Shown: positions 24,155 through 33,259, counted from the first letter of the stretch. The stretch: 34,827 nt of DNA from Chromatiaceae bacterium (GCA_013426805.1 JACDZG010000078.1:1-34827), one strand, 5' to 3'. The notes: a model not told the origin generated them from the sequence alone. Made by a program: numbers and translations.

Positions 24155-25146
24155 ATGAATCTCAGCAGCACCATCAAGTCCATCCAGGACATCATGCGCA
24201 AAGACGACGGTGTCGACGGCGACGCCCAGCGTATCGGTCAGCTCACCTGGATGCTCTTCCTCAAGGTCTTCGACCAGCGCGAGGAAGAATGGGAAGACGA
24301 CAACGCCGATTACCAATCCCCGCTGCCCAAGCGCTTTCGCTGGCGCAACTGGGCCGCCTACAAGGTCGACGCCGAGGGTAAGAAAAAGCCGTAGATCCAG
24401 GGTAGCGCGCTGATCCCCTTCATCAACAACGAACTCTTCCCGGCGCTGAAAGAAGATATCGTCGCCGGCAAGAGCCTGCGGCACAAGGTCATCAAGCAGG
24501 TCTTTGAAGACGCCAACAACTACATGAAGTCAGGTCCGCTGATGCTGGCCGTGATCGAAAAGCTCGATGGTTCTACGAGCATCCCTACCCGCCGGGCTAC
24601 AAGAGCTATTCAAAGACCAAGCCCATCCGTTTCGAGGAGTTCAAGCCAGAGCAGGAGTGGTGGGGCGACGAGGCCAGCGACTTCGCCGACCGCGTGGAAA
24701 ACGAATACGCCTGGAAGGTCGATTTCAAGTCTAAACATGAGCAGGCCGAGGCCGCCGCGGCACCGCACTGGCAGCGCGCCGAACAACTCAACAACGAGGC
24801 CGCGGCGCTGGAAGGGCAAGCCACTAATCTGCGCAAAGGTCTGGTCGGCAGCACCGATGCTGCCTATCGTGAAACGGTCGAGGCGCAGATCGCCGCCCTG
24901 CGTGAAGCGGCCGAACCGCTGCGGCTTCAGGCGCGCGACGCCAAGGCCGCCGGCGATCGGCTGTACTGGCCTGTCTTCAATCTCGACCTGAAGAACCCCA
25001 ACGCGTCGGAAGACGAAAGCCACGACCCAGACGTATTGCTTGCAAAATACAAGAAGCTGCTGGGCGAAATCGAGGAAACCGAAAATCAGCTTAAGAGCGA
25101 ACTGGCGGCTGCGTTGGCGCATCACTTCACGGCTGAGAGTGCCTGA
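24155..25146 (+). pseudogene. hsdM: Type I methyltransferase HsdM, amber codon and catalytic-domain deletion
   Basis: The N-terminal part (NLSSTIKSIQDIMRKDDG, then QRIGQLTWMLFLKVFDQREE) is typical HsdM. A TAG at 24392-24394 interrupts it at codon 80 (GKKKP, stop, IQGSALIPFINNEL). The frame continues to VIEKLDG near 24570 and then jumps, in another phase, to FYEHPYPPGYKSYSKTKP from 24571, which belongs to the C-terminal third. The whole SAM-binding and catalytic centre (DPACGTGGF and NPP(F/Y) motifs) is absent. The C-terminal fragment reads to 25146 and overlaps hsdS as TGATG. No active methyltransferase can be made. Confidence 0.9.
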
Positions 25147-26294
25147 TGGACGCACAGCAATTTCTGGCTGAGTTCGGACATATTGCGAATGCCCCTAATG
25201 GCATTGCTCAAGTCAGGAAAATGATTTATCAGCTCGCGATCACAGGAATGCTGACAGCAAGAAGCGAGAGGGCAGAGGATGCGCGCGCGTTGCTGGCAAA
25301 CATAGAAGTGGCCCGCCAGGAACTGATCCGTAAGAAGAAATACAAGCGGATGCCGAAACTCGAAAGCGAGCCACTTCGCGCTCCGAGCGGAGTTGTGTTG
25401 CCGCTGAATTGGTGTTGGACACGCCTACTAGATGTAGGAGAAATTAGTCCACGCAATGAAGCAGATGATGATGAATGGGCAGCGTTCGTGCCTATGAGTG
25501 GAATACCACAAATGCACCGGGGGTCCGTGGTCAGTGATACGATCAAATGGCGCGATATCAAGAAGGGATACACCCATGTTGCTAATGGTGATGTAGTTCT
25601 AGCCAAGATCACGCCTTGCTTTGAAAATGGGAAAGCAGCAGTAATATCTGACTTGAAAATCGCTTCGGGTCTAGGAGCAGGCACGACCGAACTTCACGTT
25701 TTTCGACCATTTCATGAAGGCATTCTGTCAGCCTACGTTTACTTATTTCTGCGCTCTCCGTATTTCGTCATTGATGGTGAAAAGAATATGACCGGCACAG
25801 CCGGCCAGAAGCGACTGCCGACTGATTATTTTGCGACGCGAGCTTTTCCGTTTTACGTTACGTTGCCAGCGATGGCGGAAGGCAAGCGCACATTGGTGCG
25901 ACAGGGTGATTTGCCGCTGACGATCACCGGCGAGAATGTCGGAAAGTGCGCGCGTGTCCCCGCCTTAGATTTCAAAGCCTATGTGAGCCAACATGTTTCA
26001 CTCATTCGACTGCGTGACAGCAGCTTGGCTGAATTCATTCACTTCTGGATGATCAATTCTTATGGGGGGAGAAATTTTCTGGCTCGCTATATTTACGGAG
26101 ATAAGCCCGGTCTCAACCTAGCCCAGGTTGGCAGCGTATTGATACCCGTGCCGCCAGAATCCGTAAGGAGCGAGATATTGGAACGTTTGCGGCAATATCA
26201 GATCCTCTGTGATCGTTTGGCGATCAAGACCGATAGCGAGCGACAGATGGCGACTATGCTCGCAACAGCTGCAACTTTGGCGTTCGTAAAATGA
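25146..26294 (+). CDS. hsdS: Type I specificity subunit HsdS, probably internally shortened
   Basis: The 382-residue frame is open. The N-terminus has an HsdS opening (AQVRKMIYQLAITGMLT). A first target-recognition domain runs from about residue 85 to 235 (YTHVANGDVVLAKITPCFENG, TGTAGQKRLPTDYF), and a second one is partial (LVRQGDLPLTITGENVGK). The C-terminal helix region holds IPVPPESVRSEILERLRQYQ. The central conserved stretch between the two domains, normally PLPP..EQ..IV..V plus a long helix, is not seen after AFPFYVTLPAMAEGK. A 60-100 residue deletion is likely. Local GC is lower than in neighbouring genes, as is common for hsdS. Without HsdM and HsdR it would have no partner. Confidence 0.82.
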   Translation: MDAQQFLAEFGHIANAPNGIAQVRKMIYQLAITGMLTARSERAEDARALLANIEVARQELIRKKKYKRMPKLESEPLRAPSGVVLPLNWCWTRLLDVGEISPRNEADDDEWAAFVPMSGIPQMHRGSVVSDTIKWRDIKKGYTHVANGDVVLAKITPCFENGKAAVISDLKIASGLGAGTTELHVFRPFHEGILSAYVYLFLRSPYFVIDGEKNMTGTAGQKRLPTDYFATRAFPFYVTLPAMAEGKRTLVRQGDLPLTITGENVGKCARVPALDFKAYVSQHVSLIRLRDSSLAEFIHFWMINSYGGRNFLARYIYGDKPGLNLAQVGSVLIPVPPESVRSEILERLRQYQILCDRLAIKTDSERQMATMLATAATLAFVK

Positions 26295-26387
26295 TGCAGC
26301 TATCCAGCGAACTCTCGGCATTTGCCAAATCGCCTGCCTCAAAGAGCAGGCGGCAGTGGCACAACGCATTCACCAGGCGCAGCAGCC

Positions 26388-27704
26388 ATGATTCCGGACC
26401 TGATCAGGAAGCAAATTCGTCAGGGTGAGGGTGTTAACACTGAGTTTATGTCCGATGCTCGCCAGCCCGAGGCCATCGCCAAGACGGTTTGCGCATTCTT
26501 GAATACCCGCGGCGGTACCGTGTTTTGTGGTGTGAATGTACACGGCGAGGTGGTTGGCATCGAGGGTGCGCCTGACACCATCCACTCGCTTCACGCCTAT
26601 CTGTTGGACTCTATCACCCCCAAAGCGCTCTTTACTGTCAATGTCGATGATGAGGATGGGACGTCCGTTCTGTCGATCGAGGTACCGGAGGGCAAGGATC
26701 GTCCCTATGTTGTTGCAGGCAGTGTCTATGTGCGCGAGGGCGGTCGTACGCGGATGGCAGATGCCGTCAGGTTGCGGGACATGGTTCAGTTCCAAGCGGT
26801 AGCGGCGGAGCGCTGGGAGCGCCGACCATCGATGGCGATGGAGGAGAACGATCTGGACTTTGACGAGGTCCAACGCACCGCGCAACAGGCAAAGGTATCC
26901 GGCCGGTTCGTGTTTGCTGCGGATGGTGACGCGATTGCGATCCTGCACGCCCTCGCTGTTTACACAACCAAAGGCTTTACGCAAGCTGCCGATGTGCTGT
27001 TCGCGAAAAATCCTGCCCTGCGGCACCCACAGACCAGGGTCCGCGTGACGCGTTTTGCTTCAGACAAGGAGGGTGACGCCTATTTGGACGATCGGCTCTT
27101 GCAGGGGCCGCTGGTCAAGGTGTTTGAACAAGCGTTCGATATGCTTTCGCAACATGTACACTGGGAAGCCACGTTTCAACCTGGAGCGTTGCGCAGAACC
27201 GATCTGCCCGAGTATCCATTCGAGGCTCTACGCGAGGGGCTGGTCAATGCTTTTGCGCATCGGGATTATTCGGGCTTTTCAGGTGGCGTTGCTGTTGGCG
27301 TTTACTCCGACCGGATCGAAATCTGGAATTCCGGACATTTCCCGGAAGGGCTGAAACCGGGTGACCTCAACAAGAACCACCCCTCTTTACCGACCAATCC
27401 AGATATTGCCCATGTGTTCCATCTGCGTGGCCTGATGGAGCGGATCGGTCGCGGCGGCCAGTTGATCATCAATGCCTGCCGGGATCACGGACTGCCGCCA
27501 CCCCGGTGGGCGGATCGGCCGACCGGGGTGACACTGACGATCTTTGGTCGTCGTGGCCGCCCGGCGGCGTTATGGGCAGCCAATCCTCGCCAGCAAGCTA
27601 TGTTGCTGCAGATCGGTTGCGGTGACCTCATTCGGCCGGGAGACTATCACCAGCGATTCGCGTCAGAGGTTTCTGATCGACAGGCACGTCGCGACCCGTC
27701 CTAA
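26388..27704 (+). CDS. AlbA/Schlafen-type putative ATP-binding regulator, C-terminally truncated
   Basis: From ATG 26388 this 438-residue protein has an AlbA_2/Schlafen-like N-terminal domain (AIAKTVCAFLNTRGGTVFCG), a DRPYVVAGSVYVREGGRT segment, and an ATPase-like half (YPFEALREGLVNAFAHRDYS, IEIWNSGHFPEGL). Its C-terminal winged helix is cut by TAA at 27702; the same frame continues LEEVGFLLRIGRGAGTVYQR, the normal end of the family, for about 26 more codons. Genes of this kind are often inside type I restriction loci. The truncation removes the last strand pair of the winged helix and may disable DNA binding. Function in the locus is unknown. Confidence 0.85.
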   Translation: MIPDLIRKQIRQGEGVNTEFMSDARQPEAIAKTVCAFLNTRGGTVFCGVNVHGEVVGIEGAPDTIHSLHAYLLDSITPKALFTVNVDDEDGTSVLSIEVPEGKDRPYVVAGSVYVREGGRTRMADAVRLRDMVQFQAVAAERWERRPSMAMEENDLDFDEVQRTAQQAKVSGRFVFAADGDAIAILHALAVYTTKGFTQAADVLFAKNPALRHPQTRVRVTRFASDKEGDAYLDDRLLQGPLVKVFEQAFDMLSQHVHWEATFQPGALRRTDLPEYPFEALREGLVNAFAHRDYSGFSGGVAVGVYSDRIEIWNSGHFPEGLKPGDLNKNHPSLPTNPDIAHVFHLRGLMERIGRGGQLIINACRDHGLPPPRWADRPTGVTLTIFGRRGRPAALWAANPRQQAMLLQIGCGDLIRPGDYHQRFASEVSDRQARRDPS

Positions 27705-28210
27705 CTGGAGGAGGTGGGGTTCCTGCTGCGTATCGGCAGGGGCGCGGGTACGGTTTACCAGCGGACCAAGCGGACATGGGAGGACGGGAAGCGGACATGA
27801 ACCGGACGTGAAACCGTGTGTGAAGATGCAGTGCCTGGCACGCTAACGATTTGTAATCAAAAAGTTGCGAGCACGAAGAAGCAGCCTGAAGGCTGGCCGG
27901 TTTGTTGATGCGGACATGTCCGGACAAAACCGGACATCATCGCCAGCCGCGCCGGCAGCCTGTCGGGCGTTCCCGCTGCGCGCCGGCCGACATCGCGGTA
28001 GACTGCCGGCATAACTCCTGACGGCGCCCGACCACGAGCAGGTTTCGCCCGATCGACCTCGACACCCAGGCCGTTCCTGCGGCGGGCGCGTGCGGAGCGA
28101 TGATCAAGGCGGCCGTGCTTGTGATCCGGCCGGACAGAACAACTTGAATCCTCAGCGAGTGCTGCTCGCTGATTCGACCCTTTTCGATACCACAGCGAGG
28201 TACGGCACCC
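27705..28210. other. Intergenic stretch with CGGACAT repeats
   Basis: The first 80 bases are the out-of-use continuation of the upstream gene. CGGACAT occurs at 27771, 27792, 27911 and 27931, with CGGACGT at 27803. CGGACATGTCCG (27911-27922) is a perfect 12-base palindrome. A weak hairpin (CAGCGAG/CTCGCTG, 28153-28171) lies upstream of the DUF4921 start. No gene is supported. Confidence 0.5.
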
Positions 28211-29602
28211 ATGTCCCAGGTCATACCCGAAGCCGATTATCTCATGCGCATGGCGGATGGGACCATCAAGCAGGTCAATCCCTTCACGCACACGGAGGTC
28301 TGGACCGTGCCCGGCCGGGGCAATCGGCCATTGGGGGTGAGTTCGCCCAACCCGTTGCCGCTGAATCCCGCCGCGCATGACGCCCACTGCGCATTCTGCG
28401 CCCGCCGCTATCTGGAGACGCCGCCCGAGAAAGCGCGGCTGATCAAAACCAGCGATGGCAGCAAAATGCTGCGCTCTCTGCCGGCCGAGCACCTGTTCGA
28501 CACGGTGGCCGAATTTCGCCGTATTCCCAACCTGTTCGAGATCGTGTCCTTCGACTATTGGCAACAAAACTTCAACTACCGGATGCCGGAGCACCTTGAA
28601 GCGCACCGCCGCAATTATCTGGCCTCGGAGATGGGCCGTCAGCATGTTCTGCGCGTAGTGGATCAGCGACTGCGGGCCTCCGGGCTCGATGAGGCCGAGC
28701 GCAACCGGCTGTCGCTCGAGGAGCGTCTGAAACTGGCCAATGCCTTCTTCGGCGGTGGTCATGAAATGATCGTCGCCCGGCGCCATTATGTCGATGGCGC
28801 TACCCATGACCATCAACTGGCGTCCTCGGGCACCCTGACTCCGGACGAGCATGATCAGTATCTGTGCTTCACCGTCGATGCCCTGCGCGAGATGTATGCC
28901 AATAACCGCTATATCCGTTTTATCGCGGTGTTCCAGAACTGGCTGAAGCAGGCCGGCGCGTCATTCGATCATCTGCACAAACAATTGGTGGCGATCGACA
29001 AGCGCGGCGTGCAGAACGATCTGGCCCTGCGGCGGGTGCGGGACAATCCGAATATCTATAACGAAGCAGCGGTCAACTTCGCCGCTTACCGCAATCTGGT
29101 GGTGGCCGAGAACGATCATGCCGTGGCCTTCGCCGGCTTTGGTCATCGCTTCCCGACGCTGGAGATCTTTTCCAAGAGTGAGCGCAGCCAGCCGTGGAGC
29201 CACTCGGCTGAAGAGTTGCGCGGTATGTCCGATCTGGTGCACGGCTGCCATGCCGCCGCCGGGCCGGATATCCCCTGTAATGAGGAATGGTACTACAAGC
29301 CGCCCGATGTGGATGTGCCAATGCCCTGGCGCATCCTGATCAAATGGCGCGTCTCGACCCCGGCGGGATTCGAAGGCGGCACCCGGATCTATGTCAACAC
29401 CATCGACCCCGAGGCGCTACGCGACCGGGTGGTGCCGCGGCTGTTCCAGCTCAAGAACGAGGGGAAAATCGCCCCGATGAAAATTGCTTTCGAATGCGCC
29501 TGCACGCCGAATTGCCTGCGCTACAATCCCGCCGTTCGGCAGCAGGAATCACCTGATCGGGAGTGTCCGCCGTGGTCTGAAGACCCCGCGTCCGGGGCGT
29601 GA
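28211..29602 (+). CDS. DUF4921 family protein (GalT/HIT-like)
   Basis: The 463-residue protein matches DUF4921, a family related to galactose-1-phosphate uridylyltransferase and HIT-fold proteins. HCAFCARRYLE (Cys60, Cys63) may bind zinc. FDHLHKQLVA at about residues 252-261 resembles the HxHxQ-type nucleotidyl-transfer site, with His254 and His256. The C-terminal CACTPNCLRYNP is another Cys-rich end. Reaction and substrate are unknown; a nucleotidyl- or phosphoryl-transfer role is an inference from the fold. There is no galactose-pathway gene nearby, and it appears monocistronic, ending at a large convergent hairpin. Confidence 0.82.
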   Translation: MSQVIPEADYLMRMADGTIKQVNPFTHTEVWTVPGRGNRPLGVSSPNPLPLNPAAHDAHCAFCARRYLETPPEKARLIKTSDGSKMLRSLPAEHLFDTVAEFRRIPNLFEIVSFDYWQQNFNYRMPEHLEAHRRNYLASEMGRQHVLRVVDQRLRASGLDEAERNRLSLEERLKLANAFFGGGHEMIVARRHYVDGATHDHQLASSGTLTPDEHDQYLCFTVDALREMYANNRYIRFIAVFQNWLKQAGASFDHLHKQLVAIDKRGVQNDLALRRVRDNPNIYNEAAVNFAAYRNLVVAENDHAVAFAGFGHRFPTLEIFSKSERSQPWSHSAEELRGMSDLVHGCHAAAGPDIPCNEEWYYKPPDVDVPMPWRILIKWRVSTPAGFEGGTRIYVNTIDPEALRDRVVPRLFQLKNEGKIAPMKIAFECACTPNCLRYNPAVRQQESPDRECPPWSEDPASGA

Positions 29603-29654
29603 TGTGTTGCGAATGCCGACGCGGCCTTGATCGTCGTTCCGGGCGGCCGCAGAT

Positions 29655-29712
29655 GGTCCGCACAGCGGACCCTACGGTAATACCGTGACCTGTAGGGTCC
29701 GCTGCGCGGACC
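29655..29712. terminator. Bidirectional hairpin between convergent genes
   Basis: Arms of 21 bases (29655-29675 and 29692-29712, starting GGTCCGC and ending GCGGACC) match at 20 positions with a 16-base loop. It lies between the DUF4921 gene and the convergent sensor kinase gene. It may be a REP-type repeat serving as a terminator for both. Confidence 0.7.
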
Positions 29713-29753
29713 GACGACCTCAGGCGGAAAAACCGGGCGGGCGTGGCCGGTAT

Positions 29754-31085
29754 TCAGCCGGCAGCGACCGTCGGCAGCACGATCTCGATTTTCAATCCAC
29801 CACTTGGGCGGTTGTCGGCGCGAATAGTCCCGCCATGGGTTTCGATGGCCCGCCGGGCGATGGCCAGCCCCAGACCAAAGCCGGCAGTCTTGGCCCTGGT
29901 TTCGCTGCGGAAGAAGGGCTCGAAAATCGTCTGCAGATCCTCCTCGGGAACACCGGGTCCCCGATCTGAAACAGTCACCAACAACTGATTGGAATCGCTG
30001 TGTCGGGTGATCTCCACCTCGACCGTGGTCCCTTCGTTGGTAAACTTGACCGCATTGCGAACGACGTTCTCCAGGGCGCGGTGCAATAGCTCGGCGTTCG
30101 CGATGACCAGCGCCTCCCCCGCCCCGACGAATTCGACATGGCGCCCGGTCGCCTCCGCCTCGAACCGGGCATCCAGCGCGATTTCGCGTATCAGTTCGAC
30201 CACGTCGATCTCTTCGTCCGCGGGCCTTGCCATCCCCGCTTGCATCCGTGACAGGGTCAAGAGTTCGCCGACCAGTTGATCGAGCCGCACCGCTTCGCGT
30301 TCGATGCGATCGAGCGTGTCATCGCGCTGCTCGGGCCGCTGCCGCGCCAGGCCGATGGCGGCCTTCAACCGCGCCAAGGGCGATCGAAGCTCGTGGGAGA
30401 CATCGTGCAGCAGCCGCTGCTGGAATCTGACCAAGGTCTGTAACTGTCCGGCCATCCGGTCGAAATGACGCCTGAGATCGGCGATTTCGTCGCGTCGTCG
30501 CCCCATGCGCGCACCGATGCGCGTGTCGAGCCGGCCCGCCGCCGTTGCGTCGCGGGCCGCGCGCAGGTGGCGGATCGGTGTCGACAGATACCAGGCGAGC
30601 CAGGCGCTGAAGGCGAGGCTCGCCAGGATGCCGATGCCGACCGGCAGGCTGGGCGACAGATGATGGAGCGGTTCAGGGCCATCGGCCGGCAGGAAAAACA
30701 GATAGTCGCGCTCAGCGACCCGTTCCAGTCGGGCAATGCGCGGTTCCCGATCCGCTTGCGCGAGTCGGCGGGCCTGCGCCACCATGTCCACGGGGACCGC
30801 GCCTCCCAACAGTTCATGGCCGGCATCATCGACGACATAGACATGGGCACCGCGATGCAGTGCACGTGATTCCTCCAGGTAGTCGCGCAGCGCCGCGCTG
30901 CCGCCATGCGCAAAGACATTCGCCGCCGCCGACACCAGAAAGGCCGCGCGGGGTCCGCCCGCCAATTCCTGTCCACGCTGGTTGAGCGCCTGCTGATGGA
31001 GCCACACGGCGGTGCCCACCCCCAGGCTGGTCGCGAACAGCGCCAGCCAGAAGGTGAGGAAGAATTTCCAGAACAGGCGGCCCAT
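29754..31085 (-). CDS. Sensor histidine kinase (CpxA/RstB-like)
   Basis: This 443-residue kinase has an N-terminal membrane helix (about 6-28), a periplasmic sensor of about 110 residues, a second helix (about 147-167), and a HAMP linker. The phosphoacceptor His231 lies in HDVSHELRSPLARLK. The ATPase domain has NVVRNAVKFT (N box), DRGPGVP (G1) and GFGLGLAIARR (G2). All catalytic motifs are intact. It starts five bases after the response regulator stop, so they form one operon. The periplasmic domain and CpxA-like linker suggest sensing of envelope or metal stress; the signal is unknown. Its cognate regulator is broken, so it may be orphaned. Confidence 0.92.
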   Translation of the reverse strand: MGRLFWKFFLTFWLALFATSLGVGTAVWLHQQALNQRGQELAGGPRAAFLVSAAANVFAHGGSAALRDYLEESRALHRGAHVYVVDDAGHELLGGAVPVDMVAQARRLAQADREPRIARLERVAERDYLFFLPADGPEPLHHLSPSLPVGIGILASLAFSAWLAWYLSTPIRHLRAARDATAAGRLDTRIGARMGRRRDEIADLRRHFDRMAGQLQTLVRFQQRLLHDVSHELRSPLARLKAAIGLARQRPEQRDDTLDRIEREAVRLDQLVGELLTLSRMQAGMARPADEEIDVVELIREIALDARFEAEATGRHVEFVGAGEALVIANAELLHRALENVVRNAVKFTNEGTTVEVEITRHSDSNQLLVTVSDRGPGVPEEDLQTIFEPFFRSETRAKTAGFGLGLAIARRAIETHGGTIRADNRPSGGLKIEIVLPTVAAG

Positions 31086-31090
31086 GGCAG

Positions 31091-31747
31091 TTAGTCCCGG
31101 ATCAACTGGTAACCGATGCCGCGCACCGTCTGAATCGGCGAACGGCCCTCCGCGTCCAGGCCGAGCTTGTGCCGGATACTGCTCAGGTGAACGTCGATGC
31201 CGCGGTCGTAACGGGCCAGCGGGCGCCCCAGTGCCTGCTGCGAGAACTCCTGTTTACTCACGACCCGGCCGGGCTGGCGCACCAGTACCTCCAACAGATT
31301 GAACTCGGTACTGGTGAGTTCCAGCGGTTCGCCGTGCCACTCCAAGGCCCGCCGTTCCGGCCATAGCGTCAGTGCCCCGGCCGTCAAGGGTCCGGAGGAC
31401 GGACCGGCCGGTTCCGGCACCTGGGTGCGCCAAGATAGCCCGGATGCGGGCGACTAGTTCCCGCGGGTTACAGGGTTTTGGCACGTAGTCGTCCGCGCCC
31501 AGTTCGAGGCCGACGATCCGATCCACGTCGTCGCCCCTGGCCGTGAGCATCAGCACCGGCAGGCGGCTGTCCTGGGCACGGATGCGGCGCAGTACGTCGA
31601 TACCGTTCAAGCCCGGCATCATCACATCCAGCACCAGGATCGCGTACTTACCCGCCAGGGCATGACGCACGCCGGTCTCGCCGTCCTGTACGGCCGTTGT
31701 CTCGAAACCCTCCCGGTCGAGATATTCCTTCAGCATCTCCACAAGGA
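31091..31747 (-). pseudogene. OmpR-family response regulator, frameshifted and N-terminally deleted
   Basis: The receiver domain reads LVEMLKEYLDREGFETTAVQ, LVLDVMMPGLNG with the phospho-acceptor Asp, and VPKPCNPREL with the conserved Lys. It lacks the first dozen residues, including the acidic pair that binds Mg. Around 31425-31437 the phase changes by one base: ARIRAILA is in one frame, and TQVPEPAGPSSGPLTAGALT plus the winged-helix DNA-binding domain (ELTSTEFNLLEVLVRQPG, VRGIGYQLI) is in another. Upstream of 31747 the frame runs into the opposite strand of the PepSY-type gene. No full-length regulator can be made as written. Confidence 0.88.
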
Positions 31748-32360
31748 TCTGCTGATCGGCGCCGGTCTGCTGGTCGAAATCGCCACTTACGCCATGGTCG
31801 CCCTCCTGGTCGCCGGGCTCGTGTTTGGCGCGCCCAAGCTGCGCAACACCCTGGGGGGTTGGCACCGCGGCATCGGCTGGTTCGCGTTCCCGCTGGTCGC
31901 GCTGCTGCCGGTGACCGGACTGCTGATGACGCTGCATGTCGGCAAGCCGGTGTTACCCGCTCTCGAACCCGGTAAGCCCATCGCCCTGGCGCAGGCGATC
32001 CAGGCCGTACCGCTGTCGGCGGACGGCGCGCTGCTCATGGCGCGGCGCTTTCAGGCGGACAGTGCCATGGTCAAGACGACCTCATCCGCCGGCGAGCGGG
32101 TCCATGTGGTCCAGTCCAACGGCCAGGTCGCGCTTACCGGAACGCCGGGCTGGGTGAACCTGGTGGACGAAGGCACCTGGGCCGGTGCCTGGTCCGGTGT
32201 GCTCAACCTGGTCTCCGCCTTGGCGTTGATCGGATTGACCGTCACCGGACTCTATTCCTGGCTGCGCCGCCGGCCCCAACAGCGCCGGCTTGGACGCGTT
32301 TCGACTGCACAGCGATCCCAGGTGTCATCCATTGACAAGACGCGCGCGACTGTCGCTTGA
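31737..32360 (+). pseudogene. PepSY-type membrane protein, N-terminally truncated
   Basis: The frame carries the C-terminal part of a PepSY-associated membrane protein. LHKDLLIGAGLLVEIATYAM starts inside the family; FGAPKLRNTLGGWHRGIGWFAFPLVALLPVTGLLMT is a membrane helix preceded by the conserved W-H motif. A PepSY-like periplasmic segment (AIQAVPLSADGALLMARRFQ) and a final helix LVSALALIGLTVTGLYSWLR follow. The usual first helix and start codon are missing. Any upstream start would have to lie within the antisense of the response regulator. Related proteins are linked to iron-siderophore or copper uptake and reduction. Confidence 0.75.
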
Positions 32361-32411
32361 GTGACTCTGATGCGGCACGCCAGGTGCGGAAAGCGAGTGA
32401 CCTGGTGACAC

Positions 32412-33248
32412 TCACGCCAAGGCCCGCGCATGATGAGCCAGATGCTCGCCGATGAAGGTCGCGATGAAGTGATAGCTGTGATCGTAGTCGGGCTGCATCC
32501 GCAAGGTCAGAGGAAAGCCCTGTTCCTCGCAGGCGCGCGCCAGCGCCTCGGGTTTGAGCTGTCCGGCGGCGAGAAACTCATCCGCGGTGCCTTGGTCGAT
32601 CAGCAGCGGGATCGGTGCCGCGCCCGCACGGATCAATTCAGTCGCATCCCAAGTTCTCCACGCCGCTTGATCATCGCCCAGATAGGCACTGAAGCAGCCC
32701 CGGCCCCAGTCGCAGTCCATTGGATGGCAGACCGGCGCAAAGGCCGATACCGAACGGTAGAGGCCAGGATGCTTGAGGGCGCTGATCAAGGCGCCATGGC
32801 CGCCCATGGAATGCCCCATGATGGAACGCCGCCCCGCTACCCGCGGCAATTCGCGCTCCAGCAGGGCCGGCAGTTCCCGGTTCACATAGTCGAACATCCG
32901 ATAGTGCGCGGCCCAGGGCGCCTGGCTTGCATTGACGTAGAACCCGGCGCCCTGACCCAGATCGTAACGGTCCGGGTCATCGGCCACGTCGGCGCCCCGC
33001 GGGCTCGTGTCCGGCATCACCAGCGCGAGGCCCAATTCCGCCGCATAGCGCTGAGCACCGGCTTTGACCCGCACGTTGTCGTCGGTACAGGTCAATCCGG
33101 AGAGGAAATACACCGCGGGTACCGGACCGGCTTGTGCCTGCGGCGGCAGATAGACCGAGAAGGTCATCCGGCAATGACAGCTCGCGGAGTCGTGAATATA
33201 GCGGTTCAGCCAGCCGCCGAATTCGCGGATATGTTCGATTTGTTCCAT
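32412..33248 (-). CDS. fghA: S-formylglutathione hydrolase
   Basis: The 278-residue esterase-D family enzyme hydrolyses S-formylglutathione to formate and glutathione. The nucleophile Ser147 lies in GHSMGG, the acid Asp223 in DQGTADEFL and His257 in DYDHSYHF, matching the E. coli family triad closely. SGLTCTDDN is the conserved oxyanion region. ATG at 33248 gives the normal length; an upstream extension runs into the adjacent gene. It follows the dehydrogenase by 11 bases and completes the glutathione-dependent formaldehyde pathway with it. Confidence 0.95.
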   Translation of the reverse strand: MEQIEHIREFGGWLNRYIHDSASCHCRMTFSVYLPPQAQAGPVPAVYFLSGLTCTDDNVRVKAGAQRYAAELGLALVMPDTSPRGADVADDPDRYDLGQGAGFYVNASQAPWAAHYRMFDYVNRELPALLERELPRVAGRRSIMGHSMGGHGALISALKHPGLYRSVSAFAPVCHPMDCDWGRGCFSAYLGDDQAAWRTWDATELIRAGAAPIPLLIDQGTADEFLAAGQLKPEALARACEEQGFPLTLRMQPDYDHSYHFIATFIGEHLAHHARALA

Positions 33249-33259
33249 GGCGCGCGTTC

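Noticed and set aside
27771-27940. CRISPR array
   Set aside because: The repeated unit is only seven bases and spacing is irregular; no cas genes are present.
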